A stretch of DNA of 64,000 nucleotides from Axinella damicornis. Lineage: Eukaryota > Porifera > Demospongiae > Axinellida > Axinellidae. Shown here piece after piece: positions 22,050 through 34,200 of the stretch (the first letter of the stretch is position 1; the number at the start of each line of letters is the position of its first letter). The notes below the pieces were generated by a model, which had not been told where the DNA came from, did no database searches, and saw nothing but the letters and a program-made list of their open reading frames with translations. Location: assembly GCA_963931865.1 (NCBI GenBank), contig OZ007514.1:10549508-10613507 (forward strand), in the 5' to 3' direction. A program made the translations under genes and the position numbers.

Positions 22050-24869
22050 CTCTGTCACTAGATATATGTTATTAGCATCGATTTAAATGCCTACTTCCAC
22101 CTGAATTACCTTTTTGGAGACAAACTTCGTCGCATGCGTGGATAAGTTAACTTCGCGCACAACGGCCTCAGCGTTAACGTGCAGCTGCCTGTATACACGC
22201 TAATTAGATTTTACTTCCGGTCAATGGGTACCCGTAACCTTAACCAACCTTTGTTACCTCAGTCATGACAACAGAGTGCCTTGGGGTACACGTGTACACT
22301 AGAAGTACATATATATGGAAGCTTTTAGAGGCCGTGCTAAATGGCCATTACCGTGTAAGACTGAATCCAAGTGCCTCTAATTAGGGAGATGGCCTCACAA
22401 AGCTTGGAGCTGGCACCTATAATTATTGACGGGTTTCTCATGCCACCATCTTGCCGGCTCCATGTGCCAATATCTGCATGGTGTGTGGTATTAATATAGT
22501 AACTAGTATATACATGCTTTCAGAAACTGCCCATGCAGATATGCATGCCACTGGCTGCTTTCCAATTATTGATCAACTCTTGCCATATTTGGGAAGTGGA
22601 CAAAATTCCCATCAACTAATAATACCCCACAGCACACCATAGGTCCATATCGCCTTGAATTGCAACTCATGGTATTTAACAGACCATGCAATGTTGCATT
22701 ATCTATTGTGGCTTCTAAAGAGCATGATTGTACTAGCTACGTTGTATACCCCATGGCACAGTTTTTGCTTTGAATTGAAATTGAAATAACAAAGGTTGGT
22801 TAAAGCAACTCTAATGTACTTGCAGTGTAGCTACATGTTGAGTGCATGCGACAAAATGTAGTTAGCTATTAATTCCTACAAGTTTTCTGTCACATCGTCA
22901 TCGAGCCTTTCTCTAGTCTGATGCCTATTCAGAGGTTCCTCTGAGACATCTTGTAGCAGCTCCTGCATGCACCAGTCATGAGCAACACAATAATTGCCCA
23001 TCCGCAATCAAGTTCAAATCCCTCTACGGCTGACAGAATGTCACTGATATTCATAGCCTATGGGTAGCAGAGGAAATGAAGGTTACAGGATACTAGCACT
23101 GCGCGAAGTGTATTGGAAGTACATGATGAATTTTGTAACCAAAAATATAATTGTGGAACTCGAATTGGACCTGGCAACCGTGTTAAAATAGTCATCAAGG
23201 GCATATAGCTAAAAGGGCATGACGGAAGCTTTTTCGATAGCTTATAGTCCTTGGCAAATTGCCAAGCATGGAATTAGCAACTGATGCATAATTATGAGTG
23301 CAATAACAGTGTCTTGTAAGAGCATTACAGCTGTGCACTTTGCACTTTAAATCCTTACACACATCCACATGCATGGAAACCAGCAGGGAGCTTAATAATA
23401 CATTAATTCTCATGCAATAATCAGGTGCCTAGCTAGCAGTACATCATACAGAAAACTCAACAAAAGAAATCAATGTTGTCTTGTTTATGCAACAGTAGAT
23501 ATTTTTCTAGCTGCTTCTTTCAGGGTATTCAAATCGACCCCAGATGTTAGGGGTTGTCCCTGTAGCCATGCTTCTGCTTTGAAGGCGACCAGTTCCCACT
23601 CATCTCGTTGTGAAGCACACACCGTCTCCAGAAACACCAGTGCCAAGATGGTGGCCCAAACTACACGAATGCTGCCTTTGCATGGGACAGGGCAAGAACT
23701 TTCTAGTTTCTCGAGTGGTTTCGTGAGAACACCTGCTAGAGTGCTGTCAAACTGCCAGTTGCCGTCAGCTTGCTGGAGAGAAATCAAAGAGGTATGTTTG
23801 TCTGATGCAGTGTGTGGCTTCAGTTTAGGCGGGAGTGGGGGTGGCACATCTCTTGCATCTATAAATCTCTCAGCCCTCATTTTGGGGCTGTGTTGATATG
23901 CACTTGCTAAAGCAGCACCTGGTGGTGGAGGAGGTGCAGCCCTGGGTGGAAGAGGTGGACCACTTGACAAAGCGCTTGTGGGGGCATTAAAGGTCAGGAG
24001 ATTGTCTGATGTAGTGTGTGGCTTCAGTTTGGAAGCAGCACTGGCTAGTGGACCGGATTCAACATGGGTAGAGAGGAGGACAGGCATAGCTCTTGACCTC
24101 TTGCGTATTGGATGAACAGATTCCCTCCCCTCAACAAGCGAAAGTGATTGAGGAGCAGCCCTAGCCATTATCATTGGAGCACTGCTATAACCCTTGCGTA
24201 CAGCTCTTGGTAGGACAACATTACTCCTCATCATCCCACCTCCTCCAACTCGACCCCAACCTCCCCAACCATGTCTGCCTTCTTGCTCTGCCATTGCTGC
24301 AGTGATGTCCCACGTCTTGATCGCCCCTTCAATTGGTTTGTCCTGCTCCTCATCCACAGCTACGTATGCTGTGTGGGTTGACACAACGCTTGCTTCGATG
24401 CTGAGATCGATAATTGCTTTCTTCGTCTTGTCTGCAGTGACTTTGCCGCAAGCTGGTGGATGATCGGTATGGTGGAGTCTCCTCCCACTTCCCCAGTGTC
24501 AGATTTGGAAATCTGGAATGGAATGGTGTACTCGAGATGTTGATCCAGAACACGACCCTTCAGAATTGCAATACCCCCAAGCTCAAGCTGCTGTCCAGAT
24601 TTGCCCTTACTCTTGGGTTTGAAGATTCCGTACATAATGACTTTGTCACCGTTGAAGAGTGTGGGGGGCCTGCTGGGAGCCTGGGTCACTTCGTACTGTT
24701 TGGGCACCTGAAACTCCAACTTGAGATCAGTGACTGAGGGCTGGAGGGCACGTTTGAGACTACTGATGACCTGCAGGGAGAAATTAAATGGTTGTGTAAC
24801 TGTAATTGCCAAAATGTAATATTCCAGCAGACATAATTCTTTTATACTTCACATAATCTTGTTCCAAAG

Positions 24870-25185
24870 CAGTGGCGGATCTACGGGGGATCTATGGGTG
24901 CGAGCGAACCCCCCTTTTGACCCTTGTTAACATAAACTACTTGTATTATTGTAGCTGTGGTTGGTATCCCCCACACATCGATACTTACTGGTTACTTAGT
25001 CAATCTTCTTTGCGTCTGGGAACGTGTCCAGAATGCGTAGAGATTCTACGAGAGCGCTTCCTGATCGCTAAAAAGAACACGTAAAAATTTTTTCCGCGGA
25101 CTGATCGCCACTTCGCGGCGGTGCGCTGTGCATGTGCCAAACAACCTGCTGAACCCCCCTTTCAAAATTTCTAGATCCGCCACTG
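24870..25185. mobile_element. CAGTGGCGGATC element in copy 2 intron 2
   Basis: 316 bp from CAGTGGCGGATCTACGG to CTAGATCCGCCACTG, flanked by CAAAG on both sides. The other paralogs have GTTCCAAAGCTGCAC uninterrupted, so the site is directly readable. The third complete member of this family in the window. Confidence 0.9.
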
Positions 25186-25439
25186 CAAAGCTGCACACCC
25201 AATACATTAGCCACAACATCAAATTAGGGTTTCAAGCTCTAATACTGCAGTCTAGACAAATGGCCAAAGTATCCCTTAAAAGTCACAAAGTTTCATGCCA
25301 CTTGAATGGCAAACTGGACATGCCAATTGTAGCACAAAGTGAAGCTACAGCTATCATCCAGGGAGATGCACTGGTAGACTATGAACCCGCATGGGTCCAA
25401 TGTAACATTCTCTTGCACCCAGTCGTCATAATTATGCAT

Positions 25440-27344
25440 AACGGGGATGTGGATGGCACGTTTGAGACTACTTCAGGGAGGAATTAAAGGGTTGTGTAAC
25501 TGGACTTGAACCAATTCCAGCATACATATTTTCTTATGCTTCACTTGTTTCAAAGCTGCGCACACATTACATTAGCCACAACAGTTGTTTTCTGCGTGAT
25601 ATGTTCTTATCTACATGTTTGTAACTTAATGCAATCATCTAGCATAGCTAGTATATTATAGTACTAGTAGTACACTGAGAACCAGCTACAATTGGTATAC
25701 GTCCAGGTTACACTTTGCCATTCAAATGTATGAAACTCATAAACAAGCATCAACAGCGAACTCCGCTATATATTGTCAATCCCCCAAGCCAATCCAATTA
25801 TACTTAGCTAGTTCTGCATTCCATGTACACAACTACAATGTATTCTTACCCTGCATGCCAATCTCGCATTCTAAGATCCATACTGCACTGCACTGACATT
25901 GAACACTCCTCGGTATGAACATGTGCCAGAACCACGTACGCCAGTATTTCCGTATTAAAATGGCAGACCTTACCGTCGTTTAATAAGACAAAGCTGGAGA
26001 TGCATAGAATCATAAGGTGTGAGTTCTCCCATTACTTGTGTACGGACAGAACGCGGTACATTTATGGAAAATTTTGGTTTTGGCATTCTAGTCACTCTCT
26101 GCGTTCGCACTTCAAGCTGAAATATTGTGGTGGTCGAAGAGTATGGGGGTAGTGATTTAGCCAATGGGGCTGAAGATTGAGTTGATGTATACAATCGAGG
26201 CTCCTGGCCAACTTTGGCTGTGATTGCGGAATTGTTGCCACCTGTGGACAAGGGCTGTTGGTGATTTTTTTGGTGCAGTGTTTGTGATGTGTAGCTACCA
26301 CTCATGAAATGCTGGGGAAACGGAGGCCTCCTTGCACGTTCGAGATACAAACCATGGATAAGGTAGCTAAGTGAATTACCTTGAATCATACGTGTAGCCT
26401 CAGCTGCAGCTAGCTTCAGGTTCCCCAGAGATTATATGGTAGGCCATGTCAGTAATTTATAGTGGTGATAACTAGCTAACTATACATGATCAGTGGACAA
26501 TTTTTGCTGCAAGAACTTAGCTATGTGTGATCGATGCTTATGCGTATTGAGTTTCATTTCATATGGCCTTAGTGTAGTTGCAAAATTAATGAAAATGTTT
26601 GTATATACAAAATCACTATCCTGTAACCTGCACATATGGTTCATGCAGTTTGTCCATCTGCTGTCTTTCCAGTAAAAAAAAAAAGAAATTGTGCGATCTA
26701 CAGGGTTAAACAATTGCTAAACCCGACAATAACACTGCCAAAATGAAACCAGTGTCTGTGTATACCTGAAAGCAAAATGGATAACAATAACTGGATAATA
26801 ATAACATCTAACGATAGCCTCACATATGTGATAGAAGCGCTTTGGTCGATATCAGGTACTCAGATGCTGGTTTATTTTAGGCTATTGTTAGATGTTATTG
26901 TTATCCATTTTGCTATCAGGTACACAGACACTGGTTTCATTTTGGCAATGTTGTTGTCGGGTTTAGCAATTGTTTAACCCTGTAGATCGCACAATTTCAA
27001 ATTTTTTACTGGAAAGATAGCAGATGGACAAACTGCATGAACTTAGCAGCATAGAATGTATAGCGCTGTTCAAATTGCACCAGGGAGTCAACATCCGAAG
27101 GTATTGGCTACAACTATCACAAAGTGAACCTATATACAGCTATCTTCCAGGGAGACCCGCTGGTAGACATTACTCCACTAGACTTTTTAACCTGCATGGG
27201 TCCAATGTTACGTTCTCCATGTAACATTGGACCTAGTTGTCATATGTAAATAGGGGATGTACATATTCTGTATCGAGGCTTTACTACTACTACTCCCTAA
27301 ATTGTCTTAGTAACACTCTATTGGCAGCAGATTAAGGTATAGGG
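25440..27344. other. Extra sequence in copy 2 intron 2 with rearranged intron pieces
   Basis: Around 25449-25480 there is a degraded repeat of the exon 3 edge (GGCACGTTTGAGACTACT, then GAGGAATTAAA). Around 27072-27240 a diverged second copy of the intron block seen at 25290-25440 appears. Between them lie a 139-codon minus ORF of unknown nature (26389-25970) and the foldback at 26639-27042. This looks like a local partial duplication with later insertions. Confidence 0.6.
26639..27042. mobile_element. 404-bp foldback, arms of about 185 nt
   Basis: GTTCATGCAGTTTGTCCATC at the left and its complement at the right bound arms that match almost throughout (for example TGTGCGATCTACAGGGTTAA, and AATGAAACCAGTGTCTGTGT). 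No TSD was identified and no ORF is convincing. Confidence 0.82.
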
Positions 27345-27986
27345 TAGCCTCGTACCCAGGCCTTCAAATCGCGGGGGGGGGAAGGCCTGGTATACACTGT
27401 TTGCGCATGCGTTTAATTTAAATAATATTACATCATTTTTAATTGTGACGTTTGCGAATGGGTTGGGCTTAACCGATGACGTTTGCGTAAACACACCCGC
27501 GTACGGGTGCATGAGAGCGATCAAAGGGCTCACAACAAGCACACCACAGCTCTTTCCACTGTCTACAAGTCCCTTCTTGTAGCTAATCCATGCATGAGGA
27601 AAGGGAGCGCTTGGTAGCACAGGCTCTTGCCATAGCCAGTAGGTAGCTAGCCACACGAACACGTCGCTGCCTTCGTACACAGCTCCCATGGAGGAGCGCT
27701 GCTCTTCTTTCACAGTCATCCGTGTCATTTTCAGCCTTCGCAAAGCATAGGAAAGAGCCTCAGAGAAACTACTACCACCGGAACTTTTGCACGCCATGAT
27801 TGCTACTCGTCGTTCGTTGCGGTTCTTCTATTAGGAATGTAAACGTAGACGTCATTCGACGTCATCGTTTCACGGAAGAATACCGAGATATCCTATTTTC
27901 CAAGATTTTGGGGGAAATTAAGCGCATGCGCAAACAGTGTATACCAGGCCTTCCCCCCGCGATTTGAAAGCCTGGGTACGAGGCTA
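27345..27986. mobile_element. 642-bp TAGCCTCG foldback carrying a RecQ-like fragment
   Basis: Inverted ends of about 65 nt start TAGCCTCGTACCCAGG and run to CACTGTTTGCGCATGCG. The 9-bp repeat GGTATAGGG flanks both sides, and the uninterrupted intron sequence ATTAAGGTATA is seen in copy 3 (about 32740). The interior holds the start of a helicase-like ORF on the minus strand and a GACGTCATTCGACGTCATCG stretch upstream of its ATG. Confidence 0.88.
27511..27797 (-). pseudogene. RecQ-like helicase N-terminal fragment, frameshifted
   Basis: From the ATG at 27797 the frame reads an EEQ/VYEGSDVFVW segment typical of the region before Walker A in RecQ-like helicases. Walker A itself (TGYGKSLCYQALPF) is present at 27640 downward but in another frame, because of an apparent 4-nt insertion near 27641-27648. 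Motif Ia (LVVSPLIALM) is at about 27540-27511, back in the first frame. The rest of the helicase is absent. These are family-level motifs seen directly; origin by capture into the transposon is inference. Confidence 0.75.
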
Positions 27987-28404
27987 GGTATAGGGGTGTA
28001 TCACCTCTCCATTTTGTCGGTTCAAAACATTAAGCTAACATGCTATACCTTGGGTTGCATCCTCTCTCCCTCCTGGATAAACTCAGCTGTACCATTGCCA
28101 GCTCTGGCTAGGCCTCTCACCAGGGCAGTGGAAGCTCCAGATCCTATGCCAAATGTGAAGACCCTGCAGTGTAGCAATAGCATGTAATTAGTAGCTTTGT
28201 TTTCACAACAATGTTGGCGTCCCCCAATGCCTTTACGTGGAACCATCACCCTACAAACTTATAGACACTCCTTCTAGCATTACTCAATTGGAGAAACGGA
28301 AAACTATAGACAAGATGCCTGGCACGAATTAACAGTTCAGAATCTCGCAGAGGACGAGGCACCTTTATGTATGACTACAATTAAATCCGTTTTGAGACTT
28401 TCAG

Positions 28405-28432
28405 CTACTGGAACTCTTTGTTCAACACATAC
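28405..28432 (-). other. Donor side of copy 2 intron 1, second intron type
   Basis: After the exon 1 donor the intron reads GTATGTGTTGAAC and is shared with copy 5 (about 55395-55422), whereas copies 1, 3 and 4 have GTATGTGTTTATG/GTAGGTGTTTATG and the 396-bp foldback. This distinguishes two lineages of intron 1. Confidence 0.7.
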
Positions 28433-29681
28433 CGTGCAAATTTCACGTTGTTCTTCACCTCCTGCACACACGCATGTGTGTTACTCACTGAGCCATCGGT
28501 CAATACGAACACCTGCCGAGGAAGACCAGACAATAGTGGCTGTTTGAAAATGTACTGAAGTGGACCCAGAAGTTCCGTACCACCCAAATCCGCCTCCATG
28601 GTCTCTGTGTGCTTCATGGCCCCGTCCAGGTTCTCCTGATTGTAGGGTACGCTCTTTGGAAAGAGGGATTGGTAGTGTGAGCCAAACCCAATGATGTTGA
28701 AGTGGCAGCCAGGTGGAATGCTCTTGAGGAAGAGGATCAGGGTCTCGCGAGCACTCTTGATGTACGCCCCACCCATGCTGCCACTGCGATCGACAACAAA
28801 AATAAATTCACACGCAGCTTTGGTGGAGGTGAATTCGGGAAAGAAGGTTAGCATGACAGCTGGTCTACCAAGGAATGTGTCTTCACTGAACTTGCTGTCT
28901 CCAGCTTCCGGAATAGCTTTTGGTGTGTGGGGCTCCTTGAACTCCACCACTATCACAAGGTCCTTGTCCAGTTGTCCTCCTGCACCCAGTGAAACATGAA
29001 TGCTATTGCTTTCCGTTGCACTAGTGATGGTGTGGGTGGGGGATGTGACTTGTGATACACTGTCTTCCCCCAGTACATGCAGCTTGAAGTTGAACACTGC
29101 CGGTACTGAGGCTTGCTGCACTTGACCAATGTCAGCTCCTTCCCCTACTTTGGCAAGAGGATCAGTGGATCCTGTGGGTGTGTACCGTGGTTTGAGCACC
29201 GAGGGGAGTGCAAAACGTACACCTCCTTCTGCATCAATCGGCAGCTCGCCCACCAACTTTAGGTGCAGCTCAGCTTCTGATTTTGGAGGCAAATTTCCAA
29301 GAGAAATGCTGAAAATGTCGCCTGACTTTTCCTCTCCTAGTGCTGCGGTGAAACCACTGGCAAGGGCATCATCGTACGCTTGTCGCGCTTCTTCCTTCTC
29401 TCGTAAATCTGCCTTGATCCTGCGGCCCGCTATGATCGCCTCTAGCCCAACAATCGCAAACGATTCTTCGATGGGGAATCGGAAGACAACCTCCAGCGGA
29501 TCAGCGCCATCGTTAGAATACTTCAGCGTGGAGTCCAGCCCTGCTAGGTAGCCGTTGATGGTAGCGTTCACGGAAACATCCTTCAGCGGGACGTGGGTAA
29601 GTTTGCCAGCAACTACAAGTCCGGCTGGAATACGTGAAGACATGGTGCAAGTTTAGCTAGTTCAGGGCTGCATGGTGTCAT

Positions 29682-29691
29682 ATGACGTCAT
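29682..29691. promoter_or_regulatory. Full CRE palindrome upstream of copy 2
   Basis: ATGACGTCAT, 39 nt before the ATG, with flanks CAT and GACTGG shared with copy 1. Confidence 0.6.
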
Positions 29692-30130
29692 GACTGGATT
29701 CCGATTACATGTAGCCTTAATTAAATTTTCTTGCTGCAGGTTCGGTGACGAGTCCCAGGCAACCCGGGGTTTCTCCCCACACAACATGATTTCATATTAT
29801 TGCAACTGTCATTTTCTCACCTAGCTATATAGCAGATTATTTAATGAAGCAACTAGATGACTTATGTTCAATAATGAAGCACACAAGTTTGATTGTAATC
29901 GCGACTATATTAGCTACAGTAGCTAGGGTGAGTGAAATTACGGTTGACTGTGGCCAGTGGTGGGAACAGTATGGTGTAGCTATTGTATTGCATGCAGATG
30001 GTATTTCTAATTGAGCATCATCAAAGTGAAATTTTAAACAAATCTTGAGGTAGTCTCGTTTCCATACCCCACTCCAGAAAAGGTTTTTCCGAGTCCATGT
30101 GGTCTGGAAACGAGACTACTCTTGAGGTAC

Positions 30131-30598
30131 ACTGCAAGTACATGAGGGTTGCTTTAACCAACCTTTGTTATATAGCTCAAGCAGTCAAGACAACAGAGTG
30201 CCATGGGGTGTCCACTAGAAGTACATATACATGTAAGCTTTTAGAGGCCGCGCCAAATGGCTTAATTTCCATTACCGTGTAAGGCTAAATCCAAGTGCCT
30301 CTGAAAGTAGCTAATAATTAGGGAGATGGCCTCAAAGCTTGGAGCTGGCACTTATAATTATTGACAGGTTTCTCATGCCACCATCCCAGATATTGCCGGC
30401 TCCATGTGCCAATATCTGCATGGTGTGTGGTATTAACAGACCAATGTTCCAGTGGCATAGCTATCTAGCTATATATTGTGGCTTCTAAAAGCATGATTGT
30501 ACTAGCTACTTTTATTGTAGTGTTTGTCACTGTTGCTTTGAATTGAAATCGAAATAACAAAGGTTGGTTAAAGCAACTCTCATGTACTTGCAGTGCAT
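30131..30598. mobile_element. Foldback with CACTGCAAGTACATGAG ends
   Basis: CACTGCAAGTACATGAGGGT through CCAACCTTTGTT at the left pairs with AACAAAGGTTGGTTAAAGCA through GTACTTGCAGTG at the right. Equivalent arms flank the region upstream of copies 1 (20886/22793) and 4 (51265/51703). The left arm contains the TTAA site used by the insertion at 20914. Confidence 0.78.
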
Positions 30599-31230
30599 GT
30601 AGCTAGCCACATGTTGAGTACATGTGACAAAATCTACTTTTCTGTCTAATCTTCTTTGAGTCTTTCTCTAGTCCGATGCCTAGTCAGAGATTCCTCTGAG
30701 ACATCTTGTAGCAGCTCCTGCACCAGTCATGAGCAAAACAATAATTGCCCATCCACAATCATGTTCAAATCCCCTCTACCTGGGGCTGCCAAAAGTCACT
30801 GATATTCATAACCATGCAGCTAAGGTTAATTACTTACGGGATACTCGTGCATCGCTGCACAAAGTGTATTGAAAGTGCATGATGAATTTTGTAGCCAAAA
30901 ATAAAATTGTGGAACTCGAATTGGACCTAGCTGGTCAATAAAGGGCATGATGGAAGCTGTTGTTGATAGCTTGTAGTCCTTGGCAAATTGCCATGGGTAA
31001 CTACTAACTGCTGCATAATTATGAGTGCAATAACAGTTCTTGTAAAACCACTACAGCTGTGCACTTTGCACTTCAAACCCTTACATGCATCCACATACAC
31101 AATCATGGAAACCAGCATGGAACTTAATAATACATTCTCACACAATAATCGGGTGCCTAGCTAGCAGTAGCTATGTCATACAGACAACTCAACAAAAGAA
31201 ATCGATGTCTTCTTGTTGATGTCTTCTTGT

Positions 31231-34200
31231 TTATGCAACCGCATATATTTTTCTAGCTGCTTCTTTCAGAGTATTCATATCGACTCCAGATGGTAGGGGT
31301 TGTCCCTGTAGCCATGCTTCTGCTTTGAAGGCGACCAATTCCCACTCATCTCTTTGTGAAGCACAAACCGTCTCCAGGAACACCAGTGCCAAGATGGTGG
31401 CCCAAACTGCACGAATGCCACCTTTGCATGGGACAGGACAAGAACTTTCCAGTTTCTCGAGTGGTTTAGTGAGAACACCTGCTAGACTGCTGTCAAACTG
31501 CCAGTTGCCTTCAGCTTGCTGGAGAGAAATCAAGGACGTGTGTTTGTCTGATGTAGTGTGTGGCTTCAGTTCAGCCGGCAGTACCACATCTCTTGCATCC
31601 TCACTCCCTCGCCATTGAGCATACCGGCATTGAACATACCGGTTATCTCTCTCTCTAGATCTCGATCTTGATCTTTCTCTCAATCTCAATCTCTCTCTCA
31701 ATCTCGATCTTCGCTCAGTTTCCATTCCGTCTGCACGTGCACGCACAGACCTACCTCTCCGGAAACCATGTCTGCCTTCTTGCTTTGCCATTGCTGCAGT
31801 CATGTCCCACATCTTGATTGCTCCTGTGATTGGTTTGTCCTGCTCCTCATCCACAGCTACGTATGCTGTGTGGGTTGACACAACACTTGCCTCGATGCTG
31901 AGATCGATAATCGCTTTCTTCGTCTTGTCTGCAGAAAGCCCGTGGAGTCCCTCCCCATTCTGCCAATCTTGGATCAGTGACTTTGCCGCAAGCTGGTGGA
32001 TGATCGGTATGGTGGAGTCTCCTTCCATTTCCCCAGTGTCAGATTTGGAAATCTGGAATGGAATGGTGTACTTGAGAGGTTGATCCATGATACATCCTGT
32101 CAGAATTGCAATACCCCCAAGCTCAAGCTGCAATCCAGATTTGCCCTTACTCTTGGGTTTGAAGATTCCGTACATAATGACTTTGTCACCGTTGAAGAGT
32201 GTGGGAGGCCTGCTGGGAGCCTGGGTCACTTCGTACTGTTTGGGCAACTGAAACTCCAACTTGAGATCAGTGACTGAGGGCTGGAGGGCATGTTTCAGAC
32301 TACTGATGACCTGCAGGAAGAATTAAATGGTTGTGTAACTGTACTTGCTAAAAATTAATCAATTCCAGCAGACATAATTCTTTTGTACTTCACATAATCT
32401 TGCTCCAAAGCTGCACGTGCACCCAATACATTAGCCACGACATCAAATTAGGGTTTCAAGCTCTAATACTGCAGTCTAGACAACTGGCCAAAGTGTCCCT
32501 TAAAAGTCACAAAGTTTCAATGGCAAACTGGACATGCCAATTGTAGCACAAAGTGAAGCTACAGCTATCATCCAGGGAGATGGACTGGTAGACTATGAAC
32601 CCACATGGGTCCAATGTAACATTCTCTTGCACCCAGTTGTCATAATTATGCAAAATGGGGATGTGCATATTCTCTATAGAGGCTTTACTACTACTCCTCC
32701 CTAAATTGTCTTAGTCACACTCTATTGGCAGCAGATTAAGGTATACAAGTGTATCATCTCTCGATTTTGTCTGTTCAAAACACTGTTATACCTTGGGTTG
32801 CATCCTCTCTCCCTCCTGGATAAACTCAGCTGTACCATTGCCAGCTCTGGCCAGGCCTCTCACCAGGGCAGTGGAAGCTCCAGATCCTATGCCAAATGTG
32901 AAGACCCTGCAGTGTAGCGATGAGACGTAATTAGTAGTCTGGTTTCATTAAACGGTGTTGGCATCCTTCAATGCTCTTCTGCTAGCCTGGTTCCCAGGCC
33001 CACACGCAAAACACGAAAGTGGCCTGGTGACACTTGGCAAAATTCCTGTATGTGCTGAGCTCAGCAGTCTTGATTTTGCGTAGGCGAATCACGTTCGTCC
33101 ATTGCCAATTACTGTGTAGTAATTACTTACCCCGTGAAAAGTTTAGCCGTTTTTGATAAAACCGCTGTTCTAGCCTTCAAGACTCACCTCTGGTCGCTCC
33201 TTGGCAAGGACTTTCTACACCAAGACTCACCAACAGCTACCTTCCGCGTGATTTCGAATGCATCCAAGTAAGGAATGTAATCGCTTACGCACTTATGCTG
33301 ACTGTGCACATACGAGAATTTGCCAAGTGTCACCAGGCCCTCTTCCGCGTTCCGCGTGTGGGCCTGGGTACGAGGCTACTCTTACGTACACATGGACCTG
33401 TCCCACTGGTCATGCAAAGACTGGATACTTGGTCAAGGAGCAGGGGGTCATTGTAAATGTGTATAAACCTCCTAAATTGACTTTCAGAGTCCTAAATCAA
33501 TGACCTAAGAAATTTTAGCACTGCAAAAGGCTAGGGTTTGAAGCTGGCCATGTGGCTACACAACTATACATAAACACATACCGAGCAAACTTCACGTTGT
33601 TCTTCACCTCCTGCACACACGCATGTGTGTTACTCACTGAGCCATCGGTCAATACGAACACCTGCCGAGGAAGACCGGACAACAGTGGCTGTTTGAAAAT
33701 GTGCTGAAGTGGGCCCAGAAGTTCCGTACCACCCAAATCCGCCTCCATGGTCTCTGTGTGCTTCATGGCCGCGTCCAGGTTCTCCTGATTGTAGGGTACG
33801 CTCTTTGGAAAGAGGGATTGGTAGTGTGAGCCAAACCCAATGATGTTGAAGTGGCAGCCTGGTGGAATACTCTTGAGGAAGAGGATCAGGGTCTCGCGAG
33901 CACTCTTGATGTATGCCCCGCCCATGCTGCCACTGCGATCGACAACAAAAATAAATTCGCACACAGCTCTGGTGGAGGTGAACTCGGGGAAGAAGGTCAG
34001 CATGACAGCTGGTCTACCAAGGAATGTGTCTTCACTGAACTTGCTGTCTCCAGCTTCCGGAATAGCTTTTGGTGTGTGGGGCTCCTTGAACTCCACCAAT
34101 ATCACAAGGTCCTTGTCAAGTGATCCCCCAGCACCCAGTGAAACATGAATCCTATTGCTTTCCGTTGCACTAGTGATGGTGTGGGTGGGGGATGTGACTT

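Larger units (their letters stand above)
20914..22239. mobile_element. TTAA-flanked insertion, 1326 bp
   Basis: TTAA occurs at 20910-20913 and 22240-22243, and the outer flanks (GGGTTGCT and CCAACCTTTGTT) are contiguous around one TTAA in copy 2 (about 30155) and around TTAATTAA in copy 4 (about 51283). The insert starts GGTAG and ends GTAACC with weak terminal similarity. TTAA-specific insertion is known for piggyBac and Kolobok elements; the superfamily cannot be fixed here. It carries a broken 170-codon ORF. Confidence 0.8.
20147..23484. other. Upstream region of copy 1 and downstream flank of copy 2
   Basis: Contains the CRE at 20184, a TIR insertion (20477-20720), a TAGTCTAG-type foldback (about 20820-20880), the TTAA-flanked insertion (20914-22239), the outer arms of a larger foldback (near 20886 and 22793-22830), a half copy of the GGTTACGGGATAC element (about 23083-23265) and the shared 3' flank of copy 2. 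No intact host gene is seen. Confidence 0.6.
23485..29643 (-). pseudogene. VWA5A: VWA5A-like copy 2, frameshifted by a 43-bp deletion
   Basis: Exons 29643-28433, 28163-28049 and 24770-23485 keep the family splice sites and phases. In exon 3, 43 nt present in all other copies are missing between 24437 and 24438, at a CAG microhomology. This shifts the frame after HQLAAKSL, and a stop follows about 23 codons on. The distal frame resumes as an open 300-codon stretch. The linker is a hybrid: it carries a copy 1/4-like segment ending [11 protein letters not shown], then a copy 5-like segment ([17 protein letters not shown], then [11 protein letters not shown]). Intron 2 is 3.3 kb, swollen by at least three insertions. 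It could still make a truncated VIT-VWA protein. Confidence 0.85.
29644..31230. other. Upstream flank of copy 2 and 3' flank of copy 3
   Basis: Contains the CRE (29682-29691), a TAGTCTCGTTTCC hairpin at about 30053-30120, the foldback at 30131-30598, a half element at about 30823-30995 and the ACTTTGCACTTCAAA flank shared by the 3' sides of all copies. No coding exon recognised. Confidence 0.6.

Noticed and set aside
25970..26389. 139-codon minus ORF in copy 2 intron 2
   Set aside because: No domain recognised and no equivalent in other copies. Kept only as a note in the intron description.
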